Origin: Phytophthora colocasiae
Lineage: Eukaryota; Oomycota; Peronosporomycetes; Peronosporales; Peronosporaceae
DNA: 64,000 nt
Assembly: GCA_018806915.1 (NCBI GenBank)
Contig: JAGKQI010000094.1
Coordinates: 1 to 64,000 of the forward strand
Reading direction: 5' to 3'
Made by a program: the position numbers and the translations under genes. A model generated the notes under the pieces. It saw nothing but the letters and a program-made list of their open reading frames with translations. It was not told the origin of the DNA and did not search any database. Below, piece by piece: positions 55,294 to 64,000 of this stretch (its first letter is position 1; every line of letters starts with the position of its first letter).

Positions 55294-58088
55294 TTACGGA
55301 GAAGCGGGAGGAGGATTGAACTTGCCGATAAGTCGGGGAATCCTGGTAGCAGGATGGTTAACCGGGTCTTGCCGATACTGGTTACGCCACGGATCCGCCT
55401 CGTCACACTCCTCCAGAGCCTCGATCAGGTTCGTCGGCTCTGGGACGTTCGCGTTGGGATCCGCCAGGTTGGCACGCCGAGAGACCACTCCGGGATACCA
55501 ACGAACCACATCCACCGACGGAATGGGGAGATGAAGGAAGAACGGATCCAGCAGGATGTCGAGATCGAACCACTGATCGCGCATTATGGCGGGGAAGGAG
55601 GCGAGAATTGGCGCCAAGCAGACCCAGCTCGACTCCGCCGGGCCTTGCGAGCAGCGTAATACCGCTGCAGTTCAAGATCCGCATCCTGCATGGCAGAGGT
55701 GATCTCGAAGTTGTGGGTGGCCTCCCAAAATGCTTGACGGTGCCGTTCCTCCAGAACGCGATAGGTGGCGGCCACGGCCGCGAGGGGTGATCTCTCCCTC
55801 TCATGCAGATCGAGGTCGAACGTAAGGGGACCCGGGTTCGCGAAGTCGTTCCACGGCTCCAGAGCCAGCAGATCAAGCACGTTCACGCCCGTGATCAACT
55901 CGTGGAGGTATTCGGTGCGGGGGGTCGGTGCAGGCCCAGCCTGTATCTGGGAAGGAACAGCCAACCCGGAAGGGATCAACAACCGTTTGCCCAGAGAACT
56001 GGCGATCAGACCCACGATCGAATACTGCCCGATCACCTGCGGATCCCACGGCACGATGTCAGCAGCCGCGAAGGTACGCTGCCGATCGTACCCTGGAATG
56101 AAAGAGGCGACCGGAAACAGGGGTGGTCAGGCCCGGGGGCGAGGAACCGCCGGAAGGAGGTGGCGGCGGTGACGGGGAACCCGGAGGTGATCCTGGAGAC
56201 GGCGGGCCTGATCCATCTGGAGACGGGCTTGAGCCGTCCGGAGACCCCGATCCACGGGTGCCAGAAGGTCCGATCTCGGAACCTGACCAGACTCGCGCCG
56301 GTGCGTCGAGATAGATCGTTGGCGGCTCATGTGTAAAATATCATCATCCTCGGAGTCCTCCGCCCCGTTGGAGCGTTCCGATTCGGCTTCAGAACTAGTT
56401 CCATTGCTGGGTTTCTGGACTTCCGTCCTCTTCGGACGGCGACGAGAATGGAGTGCTGGGGATCGTGAGTCAGGTCTTCACCTCGTCCTCATCCGGCGAA
56501 CCACCCTCGGCGGGGAGTGATCCGGACTGATCCGTAGGCGCTGGGGTCGGATCAGGGGCTGGAGTGTCGGTTTTCTCCCCTCCGGCTTGCCCAGAAGCCT
56601 GATCCGCCAACAGATCCAGCGGACTCGCCGTTGATCCTGCCGGGGTCAGGACCACCGTGGGTGTGACAGGCTGGGTTGACCCGGGAGCTTCGGTAGCTGC
56701 AAGTTTTAGATCACGGGGAGCTGAGGTGCTCCGAGCCGGACGCTTGCGTGAGGAAGGAGGAACGGCCGGGGAAGCGGAGGCGCTTCGAGATCTTTTGGTG
56801 GCACGAGCCGCCCGTCGATCCGCGATCCACGAGGACAATCGAGCAGAGGAATCCTCGGCGTGGTGCAGCTGTTGCTCGGCTTCGGCATAATCAGCGTCCA
56901 GCTCTTGGTGAGCCTGTCGAAGCTCCGCGTTCTGTCGCTGGAGTTGGTCGAGCTCTTGTGTCGCCGCATCCCGGGCGGAACGAGCCACATCAAGGTCTGC
57001 GAGGGCAGACAAACGATCTTGGGTGGCATCGTCCAGGTCGACCTGGATTCGATCACGGTCTGCCGTTACTCGATTGAGATCTTGCATTGCCTGATCCCGG
57101 TCGAGGCGGGCCTGATCCAGGTCTGCGACGGCCTGATCCCGCTCGGCAATGGCGGCACGATGCTGGACTGAGAGCTGGTCCCGGTCGTGCTGGATTATTT
57201 CCAGATTTCCCAAGGCGTCTGCCAGATCTTGCTCCAGGCTGGATACGGCGGCGGCATCGGCGGCTGCACCCAGAGGCGGAGCGCGAGAATCCGGGGCGGA
57301 TACGTCCTCCAAGGCGAGGTGTGCCCGAGCCAGTTCAACCTGGTGATCCTCTGCCTCGCGTTCCAGATACGCGACTTCGGCTCGAGCGGCGAGCAACTCC
57401 GCTTGGGTCCGCGTTAACTCCAACCTTAACCGAGCTTCCTCTGCCGTCGGGCGAGTCTGATCAGCAGGCATGGCCATAGCCGCTTGTGGACCTTGGGAGG
57501 AATCGTTCCTCTGCCAGCGCTCAAGGCTACGCTGAGTGAGGTCAGGTCATGACGCACGGCGGCGAGCTCCCGTTCGCGATCCTGAAGCTCATCCCGGAGT
57601 TCAATCTCCGTCTCCCCGGCTATGCGAAGTTCGGCCAGCCGGAAGTCGAGATCCTCGAGCGCAGAGTCTAGCCGCGTCTGGATCCGGGCCAGTCGCTGCT
57701 CAGACTCCCGTCGTTCGGCGTCGTGCTGGGCCCGCTGATCCTGCAAGGCGGCGATCGCGTCCCCACCGATAGCATCTCCGGTTCCCGATCGCAGATGAAC
57801 GATTTCGGCGTTCAGCCGCAAAATCTCCTCCGCTTGGTCGTCCCGGAAGCGCTCCATATCCTCCATGTCGGATCGCAACCGGCGAACGGTGTCGTCCAGG
57901 TGGTCCCGATCGCGGCTCAAGGTCTCGCGCATCCGTTGGCTATGGGCCAGCCTCGCTTGCAAGGTGACCAGCTCAGGGTTTACCCCGGGGGTTGAGAAGC
58001 GGGAGGCCGTGGATCGGGCGGATCGGAGCGAGTGCTCGCTCGAGGGCGTCCTCGGCGTCAAGGGGGGCGAGGAAGGCGGATCGGACAT
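55294..58088 (-). pseudogene. R3 antisense coiled-coil ORF
   Basis: This is the best preserved of three copies. Minus-strand ATG at 58,088 (MSDPPSSPPLTPR). One frame runs through the coiled coil to about 57,500, a second (57,477-56,470, 335 codons) continues with DLDQARLDRDQAMQDLNRVT and further heptad-like repeats, the basic patch KRSRSASASPAVPPSSRKRP and the acidic DEDEVKT. Further frames hold the C-terminal part (MPWDPQVIGQYSIVGLIASS, FDLDILLDPFFLHLPIPSVD) to a TAA at 55,294-55,296. The order and start and stop codons match R1 and R2. Expression would require a promoter in or near the 3' LTR directed inward. Confidence 0.78.
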
Positions 58089-58177
58089 TTCGAGAGAGTG
58101 GTGGCGCTTGAACGACTTGTGTTCCAGGTGGTGAATGTGGAAATAAACCCGAAGTGAGCTGCGGCAGCTCAACTTAC

Positions 58178-58191
58178 GTGCTGGGGGCGGA
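58178..58191 (+). other. R3 polypurine tract
   Basis: GTGCTGGGGGCGGA abuts the 3' LTR, identical to the R1 tract. Confidence 0.75.
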
Positions 58192-59664
58192 TGTGGTGAA
58201 GCGGACGAAAATTTTTCCCGGAGAGACAATATCAGCCACGAACCCGAATAGAGTCGGAACGAGCGACAGGGGGGACCTGTGATCGCCAGATCTGGGTCGA
58301 ATCAGACGGAGGTACGATGGGTCCCGCCGGGAACAGGCAATGGAGACACCGGCGAAGAAGCAGGTGGAGCGGTGTTCGTGGGTGATCCGAATCCCGCCGT
58401 GGTGTTCGTGGGTGATCCGAATCCTGCCGGAGGAAGAATGGGGAAATCAAGGATGTTCTCGCGCGATCAACGATGACGGGTCCCCAAGCGAGCATGATCA
58501 GCTTACCCTAGCGCCCCGAAGCCTCTAACAGCACGATCCAACTTCCCCGGGCGGCGACGAAGCGAGATCACGCAAGATCGCGCAATGATCCTCTCCCGTA
58601 TAAGTACGAGATCAGCTCCGGATCAAGGTCAACCCCCAGGCGCGACGCAGACTCTTCTTGTGGCCTGATCCGGATTCTAAGAAGGATCACCAAGCGGGAT
58701 CAGGCAGTGATCAAGTCATGATTAAGTACGAGATCAAGCTCCGGTTAAGTGCGAGATCAAGCTTCGGTTAAGTGCGAGATCAAGCTTCGGTTAAGTGCGA
58801 GATCAAGCTTCGGTTAAGTGCGAGATCAAGCTTCGGTTAAGTGCGAGATCAAGCTTCGGTTAAGTGCGAGATCAAGCTTCGGTTAAGTACGAGATCAAGC
58901 TTCGGTTAAGTACGGAATCGGCTCAAGATCAGGGTTAGGGGAACCAAGCTAGTGATCAGCTATGTAGCCAGTGTCATGTGATCGTAGGATAGTAAATCAG
59001 GATGGGATTAGTAGGCATAGGAATAACCATAAACAGAATCGAATTTGCCCTGAACCACTCAATTGTGTCTTCGCTACGTCTGGAACCGGGAACTACATTG
59101 GCCCTACAAGCGTCAGGAAGGTAAGGATACGTGACCTAGTATGGCAGTTAAGTCTGGATAATATATTGGCCAGCTTTGCCTATCTAGTGAACTATCCTTT
59201 AAGTGCATACATCGGATCGGAAGGAATTGGTTGTTTAGCCTAAAGATCCCGTCGAATCTCGCCCCCTCAAGACCCCCGCTATCGGAAGCGGAAAACAACG
59301 GAAAGGAAGGGACCGAATCCCGAACATTGGACTATTGGAAGACCTGGATCAAGAACCAGGCACCCGGATCAAGGCTCGAGAACTCGCCTACGACCGGGAT
59401 CGAGTACCCCGAGGTGGAGTGAAGAACTTCCACGCCGCCTCAAACCCCTGCGTCACCCAAGCCCAAGACCTTCTTCTCGTCCCAAGACATCTTCAGAAGT
59501 TACCTGGAAGAGCGTAACCCGCCTACCGACGGGTACACAAGGTGAACACTACACGCAACAAGATCACGGATCATCGGGGGACCCCCTCCGTTAGTCGGTG
59601 TCTGGGCGAAAGTGGCGATCGCGATCGGCCTCAACCAGATTTTGGTCAGATCCGCTCCACCACA
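58192..59664 (+). repeat. R3 3' LTR
   Basis: 1,473 bp, begins TGTGGTGAAGCGGACG and ends CCGCTCCACCACA. Contains the 23-bp array at 58,705-58,915. It directly adjoins the tRNA repeat array. Confidence 0.9.
58705..58915. repeat. 23-bp LTR minisatellite (R3 3' LTR)
   Basis: About nine copies, mostly the GTGCGAGATCAAGCTTCGGTTAA type, more homogeneous than the array of the R3 5' LTR. Confidence 0.9.
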
Positions 59665-60121
59665 GTGCCTTTGCAGGTGCTCACGGCTGTCCGGTGCCGC
59701 AGCTCACGTCTTGGCAGCATCCTGGACACTGGTACAGTATCAAACATGTCGAGACAGACACCATGCTCCGATTGGTGTGGTGTGGTGTGGTGTGGTGTGT
59801 CGGTGGGCAACGCGGTGTCAAGTCGGGGGCATCAACCTATTGACCCTGTTTGACGCATTGACGCGCTGTAGGCATGTGTGTGATTGTTGTAGCGTCTGTG
59901 ATGAGTGTGAGGATCTTTCGCAAGGGCGTCTATCGACGGTGTTTTGTGGGTGCTTGTTTCGGGAGAAGGACGGACCATGGAGTCGCTGGGAGACCGTGCT
60001 GTGTATGAGCAGCGGGCAGGCGATGTGTGTGACGTTGGTGAATGGGTGAGTCGTCGAATGTATGTAGTGCAAGCGGTTGTGCAATTTTGGTGAGAGGGAT
60101 GTGTGTGTGGTTGTGGAACGT

Positions 60122-60194
60122 GTCAGTGTCGTCTAGTAGTTAGGACGCGAGCTTCACACGCTCGAGATCGAGGGTTCGATCCCCTCCTCTGATA
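60122..60194 (+). tRNA. tRNA-Val(CAC)-like, copy 1
   Basis: 73 nt fold as a cloverleaf. Acceptor GTCAGTG/CTCTGAT has one T-T mismatch and a terminal G-T, D stem GTCT/GGAC, anticodon stem CGAGC/GCTCG, loop TTCACAC with anticodon CAC, T stem GAGGG/CCCTC and loop TTCGATC. The internal B box GGTTCGATCCC fits Pol III. Here the D loop is AGTAGTTA: conserved G18 is A. Confidence 0.75.
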
Positions 60195-60206
60195 TCTTCT
60201 TTGCTC

Positions 60207-60210
60207 TTTT
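60207..60210 (+). terminator. Pol III T-run (4 T), copy 1
   Basis: TTTT, 13 nt after the tRNA end; near the minimum usually needed for Pol III termination. Confidence 0.6.
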
Positions 60211-60720
60211 GCCCTCCTACGATGCTCAAGGCTTCCAAGCTGTCGTGGCCGTCGCAGTGCTGCCTTTGCAGGTGCTCACGGCTGTCGGTGCCGCAGCTCA
60301 CGTCTTGGCAGCATCCTGGACACTGGTACAGTATCAAACATGTCGAGACAGACACCATGCTCCGATTGGTGTGGTGTGGTGTGGTGTGGTGTGTCGGTGG
60401 GCAACGCGGTGTCAAGTCGGGGCATCAACCTATTGACCCTGTTTGACGCATTGACGCGCTGTAGGCATGTGTGTGATTGTTGTAGCGTCTGTGATGAGTG
60501 TGAGGATCTTTCGCAAGGGCGTCTATCGACGCTGCGGAGTGGTGTTTTGTGTGCTTGTTTCGGGAGAAGGACGGACCATGGAGTCGCTGGGAGACCGTGC
60601 TGTGTATGAGCAGCGGGCAGGCGATGTGTGTGACGTTGGTGAATGGGTGAGTCGTCAGATGTATGTAGTGCAAGCGGTTGTGCAATTTTGGTGAGAGGGA
60701 TGTGTGTGGTTGTGGAACGT

Positions 60721-60793
60721 GTCAGTGTCGTCTAGTAGTTAGGACGCGAGCTTCACACGCTCGAGATCGAGGGTTCGATCCCCTCCTCTGATA
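60721..60793 (+). tRNA. tRNA-Val(CAC)-like, copy 2
   Basis: Same sequence as copy 1, including the G18 to A change in the D loop (AGTAGTTA). Confidence 0.75.
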
Positions 60794-60805
60794 TCTTCTT
60801 TGCTC

Positions 60806-60809
60806 TTTT
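60806..60809 (+). terminator. Pol III T-run (4 T), copy 2
   Basis: TTTT after the tRNA. Confidence 0.6.
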
Positions 60810-61320
60810 GCCACTCCTACGATGCTCAAAGGCTTCCAAGCTGTCGTGGCCGTCGCAGTGCCTTTGCAGGTGCTCACGGCTGTCCGGTGCCGCAGCTCAC
60901 GTCTTGGCAGCATCCTGGACACTGGTACAGTATTAAACATGTCGAGACAGACACCATGCTCCGATTGGTGTGGTGTGGTGTGGTGTGGTGTGTCGGTGGG
61001 CAACGCGGTGTCAAGTCAGGGCATCAACCTATTGACCCTGTTTGACGCATTGACGCGCTGTAGGCATGTGTGTGATTGTTGTAGCGTCTGTGATGAGTGT
61101 GAGGATCTTTCGCAGGGCGTCTATCGACGCTGCGGAGTGGTGTTTTGTAGGTGCTTGTTTCGGGAGAAGGACGGACCATGGAGTCGCTGGGAGACCGTGC
61201 TGTGTATGAGCAGCGGGCAGGCGATGTGTGTGACGTTGGTGAATGGGTGAGTCGTCGAATGTATGTAGTGCAAGCGGTTGTGCAATTTTGGTGAGAGGGA
61301 TGTGTGTGGTTGTGGAACGT

Positions 61321-61393
61321 GTCAGTGTCGTCTAGTGGTTAGGACGCGAGCTTCACACGCTCGAGATCGAGGGTTCGATCCCCTCCTCTGATA
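61321..61393 (+). tRNA. tRNA-Val(CAC), copy 3, most canonical
   Basis: This copy keeps G18 and G19 (D loop AGTGGTTA), the full 5-bp T stem, and a five-T terminator. It is the only copy in the window with all conserved positions. The T-T mismatch in the acceptor stem is shared by all copies. Confidence 0.85.
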
Positions 61394-61405
61394 TCTTCTT
61401 TGCTC

Positions 61406-61410
61406 TTTTT
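61406..61410 (+). terminator. Pol III T-run (5 T), copy 3
   Basis: TTTTT after the tRNA. Confidence 0.65.
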
Positions 61411-61917
61411 GCCACTCCTACGATGCTCAAGGCTTCCAAGCTGTCGTGGCCGTCGCAGTGCCTTTGCAGGTGCTCACGGCTGTCCGGTGCCGCAGCTCAC
61501 GTCTTGGCAGCATCCTGGACACTGGTACAGTATCAAACATGTCGAGACAGACACCATGCTCCGATTGGTGTGGTGTGGTGTGGTGTGGTGTGTCGGTGGG
61601 CAACGCGGTGTCAAGTCGGGGGCATCAACCTATTGACCCTGTTTGACGCATTGACGCGCTGTAGGCATGTGTGTGATTGTTGTAGCGTCTGTGATGAGTG
61701 TGAGGATCTTTCGCAAGGGCGTCTATCGACGGTGTTTTGTGGGTGCTTGTTTCACAAGGGAGAAAAGGACGGACCATGGAGTCGCTGGGAGACCGTGCTG
61801 TGTATGAGCAGCGGGCAGGCGATGTGTGTGACGTTGGTGAATGGGTGAGTCGTCGAATGTATGTAGTGCAAGCGGTTGTGCAATTTTGGTGAGAGGATGT
61901 GTGTGGTTGTGGAACGT

Positions 61918-61988
61918 GTCAGTGTCGTCTAGTGGTTAGGACGCGAGCTTCACACGCTCGAGATCGAGGTTCGATCCCTCCTCTGATA
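61918..61988 (+). tRNA. tRNA-Val(CAC)-like, copy 4, shortened T arm
   Basis: 71 nt. D loop is AGTGGTTA as in copy 3, but one base is missing from each side of the T stem (GAGG/CCTC), leaving 4 bp. The compensating double deletion keeps pairing. Confidence 0.7.
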
Positions 61989-62000
61989 TCTTCTTTGCTC

Positions 62001-62005
62001 TTTTT
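62001..62005 (+). terminator. Pol III T-run (5 T), copy 4
   Basis: TTTTT after the tRNA. Confidence 0.65.
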
Positions 62006-62504
62006 GCCACTCCTACGATGCTCAAGGCTTCCAAGCTGTCGTGGCCGTCGCAGTGCCTTTGCAGGTGCTCACGGCTGTCCGGTGCCGCAGCTCACGTCTT
62101 GGCAGCATCCTGGACACTGGTACAGTATCAAACATGTCGAGACAGACACCATGCTCCGATTGGTGTGGTGTGGTGTGGTGTGTCGGTGGGCAACGCGGTG
62201 TCAAGTCGGGGGCATCAACCTATTGACCCTGTTTGACGCATTGACGCGCTGTAGGCATGTGTGTGATTGTTGTAGCGTCTGTGATGAGTGTGAGGATCTT
62301 TCGCAAGGGCGTCTATCGACGGTGTTTTGTGGGTGCTTGTTTCGGGAGAAGGACGGACCATGGAGTCGCTGGGAGACCGTGCTGTGTATGAGCAGCGGGC
62401 AGGCGATGTGTGTGACGTTGGTGAATGGGTGAGTCGTCGAATGTATGTAGTGCAAGCGGTTGTGCAATTTTGGTGAGAGGGATGTGTGTGTGGTTGTGGA
62501 ACGT

Positions 62505-62577
62505 GTCAGTGTCGTCTAGTAGTTAGGACGCGAGCTTCACACGCTCGAGATCGAGGGTTCGATCCCCTCCTCTGATA
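62505..62577 (+). tRNA. tRNA-Val(CAC)-like, copy 5
   Basis: As copies 1 and 2, with A at position 18 (AGTAGTTA). Confidence 0.75.
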
Positions 62578-62589
62578 TCTTCTTTGCTC

Positions 62590-62594
62590 TTTTT
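62590..62594 (+). terminator. Pol III T-run (5 T), copy 5
   Basis: TTTTT after the tRNA. Confidence 0.65.
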
Positions 62595-63096
62595 GCCACT
62601 CCTACGATGCTCAAGGCTTCCAAGCTGTCGTGGCCGTCGCAGTGCCTTTGCAGGTGCTCACGGCTGTCCGGTGCCGCAGCTCACGTCTTGGCAGCATCCT
62701 GGACACTGGTACAGTATCAAACATGTCGAGACAGACACCATGCTCCGATTGGTGTGGTGTGGTGTGGTGTGGTGTGTCGGTGGGCAACGCGGTGTCAAGT
62801 CGGGGGCATCAACCTATTGACCCCTGTTTGACGCATTGACGCGCTGTAGGCATGTGTGTGATTGTTGTATCGTATGTGTTTAGTGTGAGGATCTTTCGCA
62901 GGGCGTCTATCGACGGTGTTTGTGGTGCTTGTTTCGGGAGAAGGACGGACCATGGAGTCGCTGGGAGACCGTGCTGTGTATGAGCAGCGGGCAGGCGATG
63001 TGTGTGACGTTGGTGAATGGGTGAGTCGTCGAATGTATGTAGTGCAAGCGGTTGTGCAATTTTGGTGAGAGGGATGTGTGTGTGGTTGTGGAACGT

Positions 63097-63169
63097 GTCA
63101 GTGTCGTCTATTAGTTAGGACGCGAGCTTCACACGCTCGAGATCGAGGGTTCGATCCCCTCCTCTGATA
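63097..63169 (+). tRNA. tRNA-Val(CAC)-like, copy 6
   Basis: D loop is ATTAGTTA: both position 15 and position 18 differ from copy 3. The remaining arms are intact. Confidence 0.7.
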
Positions 63170-63181
63170 TCTTCTTTGCTC

Positions 63182-63186
63182 TTTTT
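63182..63186 (+). terminator. Pol III T-run (5 T), copy 6
   Basis: TTTTT after the tRNA. Confidence 0.65.
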
Positions 63187-63697
63187 GCCACTCCTACGAT
63201 GCTCAAGGCTTCCAAGCTGTCGTGGCCGTCGCAGTGCCTTTGCAGGTGCTCACGGCTGTCCGGTGCCGCAGCTCACGTCTTGGCAGCATCCTGGACACTG
63301 GTACAGTATCAAACATGTCGAGACAGACACCATGCTCCGATTGGTGTGGTGTGGTGTGGTGTGGTGTGTCGGTGGGCAACGCGGTGTCAAGTCGGGGCAT
63401 CAACCTATTGACCCTGTTTGACGCATTGACGCGCTGTAGGCATGTGTGTGATTGTTGTAGCGTCTGTGATGAGTGTGAGGATCTTTCGCAAGGGCGTCTA
63501 TCGACGCTGCGGAGTGGTGTTTTGTGGGTGCTTGTTTCGGGAGAAGGACGGACCATGGAGTCGCTGGGAGACCGTGCTGTGTATGAGCAGCGGGCAGGCG
63601 ATGTGTGTGACGTTGGTGAATGGGTGAGTCGTCGAATGTATGTAGTGCAAGCGGTTGTGCAATTTTCGTGAGAGGGATGTGTGTGGTTGTGGAACGT

Positions 63698-63769
63698 GTC
63701 AGTGTCGTCTAGTGGTTGGGACGCGAGCTTCACACGCTCGAGATCGAGGTTCGATCCCCTCCTCTGATA
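63698..63769 (+). tRNA. tRNA-Val(CAC)-like, copy 7
   Basis: 72 nt. G18 and G19 are kept, but position 21 is G instead of A and one base is missing from the 5' side of the T stem (GAGG against CCCTC). Confidence 0.7.
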
Positions 63770-63781
63770 TCTTCTTTGCTC

Positions 63782-63784
63782 TTT
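63782..63784 (+). terminator. Weak T-run (3 T), copy 7
   Basis: Only TTT remains where other copies have four or five; probably a poor Pol III terminator. Confidence 0.4.
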
Positions 63785-64000
63785 GCCACTCCTACGATGC
63801 TCAAGGCTTCCAAGCTGTCGTGGCCGTCGCAGTGCCTTTGCAGGTGCTCACGGCTGTCCGGTGCCGCAGCTCACGTCTTGGCAGCATCCTGGACACTGGT
63901 ACAGTATCAAACATGTCGAGACAGACACCATGCTCCGAGTGGTGTGGTGTGGTGGGGTGTGGTGTGTCGGTGGGCAACGCGGTGTCAAGTCGGGGGCATC

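Larger units (their letters stand above)
45534..59664 (+). mobile_element. Ty3/gypsy element R3, full-length with both LTRs
   Basis: 14,131 bp, plus-strand gag-pol, LTRs at 45,534-47,024 and 58,192-59,664, same architecture as R1 in inverse orientation. It begins within R2 sequence and ends directly against the tRNA array. The four bases on the left (ATCT) and right (GTGC) do not match, so no target duplication is visible. Frameshifts are scattered through all domains. Confidence 0.9.
59665..64000 (+). repeat. Tandem array of ~595-bp units, each with a tRNA-Val(CAC)-like gene
   Basis: Using CCTTTGCAGG as anchor, units start at 59,669, 60,263, 60,861, 61,461, 62,056, 62,645, 63,237 and 63,835, giving lengths 594, 598, 600, 595, 589, 592 and 598 bp; the eighth is cut by the window end. 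Each unit has a TGGTG microsatellite of variable length (for example 59,774-59,800), a T-rich run after the tRNA and about 450 bp without recognisable genes. A 10-bp segment GCTGCGGAGT is present in units 2, 3 and 7 and absent in 1, 4, 5 and 6. The frames of up to 177 codons in the spacer are by-products of repetition. Confidence 0.92.

Noticed and set aside
61899..62432. A 177-codon open frame and similar frames in every unit of the tandem array
   Set aside because: They recur only because the 595-bp unit is repeated, several overlapping frames are open in each unit, they run through the tRNA and the TGGTG microsatellite, and no domain is visible.
59665..64000. rRNA or snRNA genes in the spacer of the tandem unit
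   Set aside because: I looked for 5S-like internal promoters and other known RNA motifs and saw none apart from the tRNA-like gene.

Overview
The window looks like a gene-poor, repeat-dense chromosome segment of an oomycete, most probably a Phytophthora or downy-mildew relative. I infer this from two decayed remnants with the WY-type C-terminal fold of RxLR effectors, from Ty3/gypsy sequence motifs of the kind I know from Phytophthora genomes, and from a MULE transposase relic of the oomycete type. I see no intact host protein-coding gene. Almost everything is retrotransposon, most of it broken.

Layout. 1-6,680: intergenic sequence with an RxLR/WY effector relic (1,358-1,777), a gag fragment (3,622-3,997) and a reverse-strand MULE transposase pseudogene (4,404-6,030). 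6,690-14,350: a degenerate Ty3/gypsy element, here called G (gag, protease, RT, RNase H, integrase, chromodomain on +, and a probable antisense ORF on -). Its DNA is saturated with short perfect inverted repeats. 14,365-17,540: element Q, a 5'-truncated Ty3/gypsy copy of a second lineage. 17,580-18,053: a second RxLR/WY relic. 19,150-22,713 and 36,677-37,565: element P, a fuller copy of the Q lineage, split in two by element R1.

The R family fills most of 22,714-59,664. R1 (22,714-36,672, gag-pol on -) has two direct LTRs of about 1.4 kb and a TTGT target duplication inside the integrase of P. At 37,566-42,296 lie an LTR fragment and an abnormal 4.5-kb compound LTR with 1.52-kb tandem units. 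It leads into a partial element R2 that keeps only its antisense coiled-coil ORF (42,409-45,405). R3 (45,534-59,664, gag-pol on +) has both LTRs. R elements carry gag with three zinc knuckles, protease, RT, RNase H, a second RNase-H-like domain, integrase and a chromodomain. Between pol and the 3' LTR, on the opposite strand, is a large coiled-coil ORF. R DNA is strikingly rich in GATC.

59,665-64,000: at least seven tandem 589-600 bp units, each with one tRNA-Val(CAC)-like gene. The array runs off the window.

How the parts relate: the segment reads as a nest. An old effector-bearing region received Q/P-lineage and G elements, then R elements were inserted into P and into each other. The last R copy directly abuts a Pol III tandem tRNA array. 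The main unexplained signals are the hairpin saturation of G, the GATC saturation of R, the antisense ORFs in two retroelement lineages and the tRNA array.
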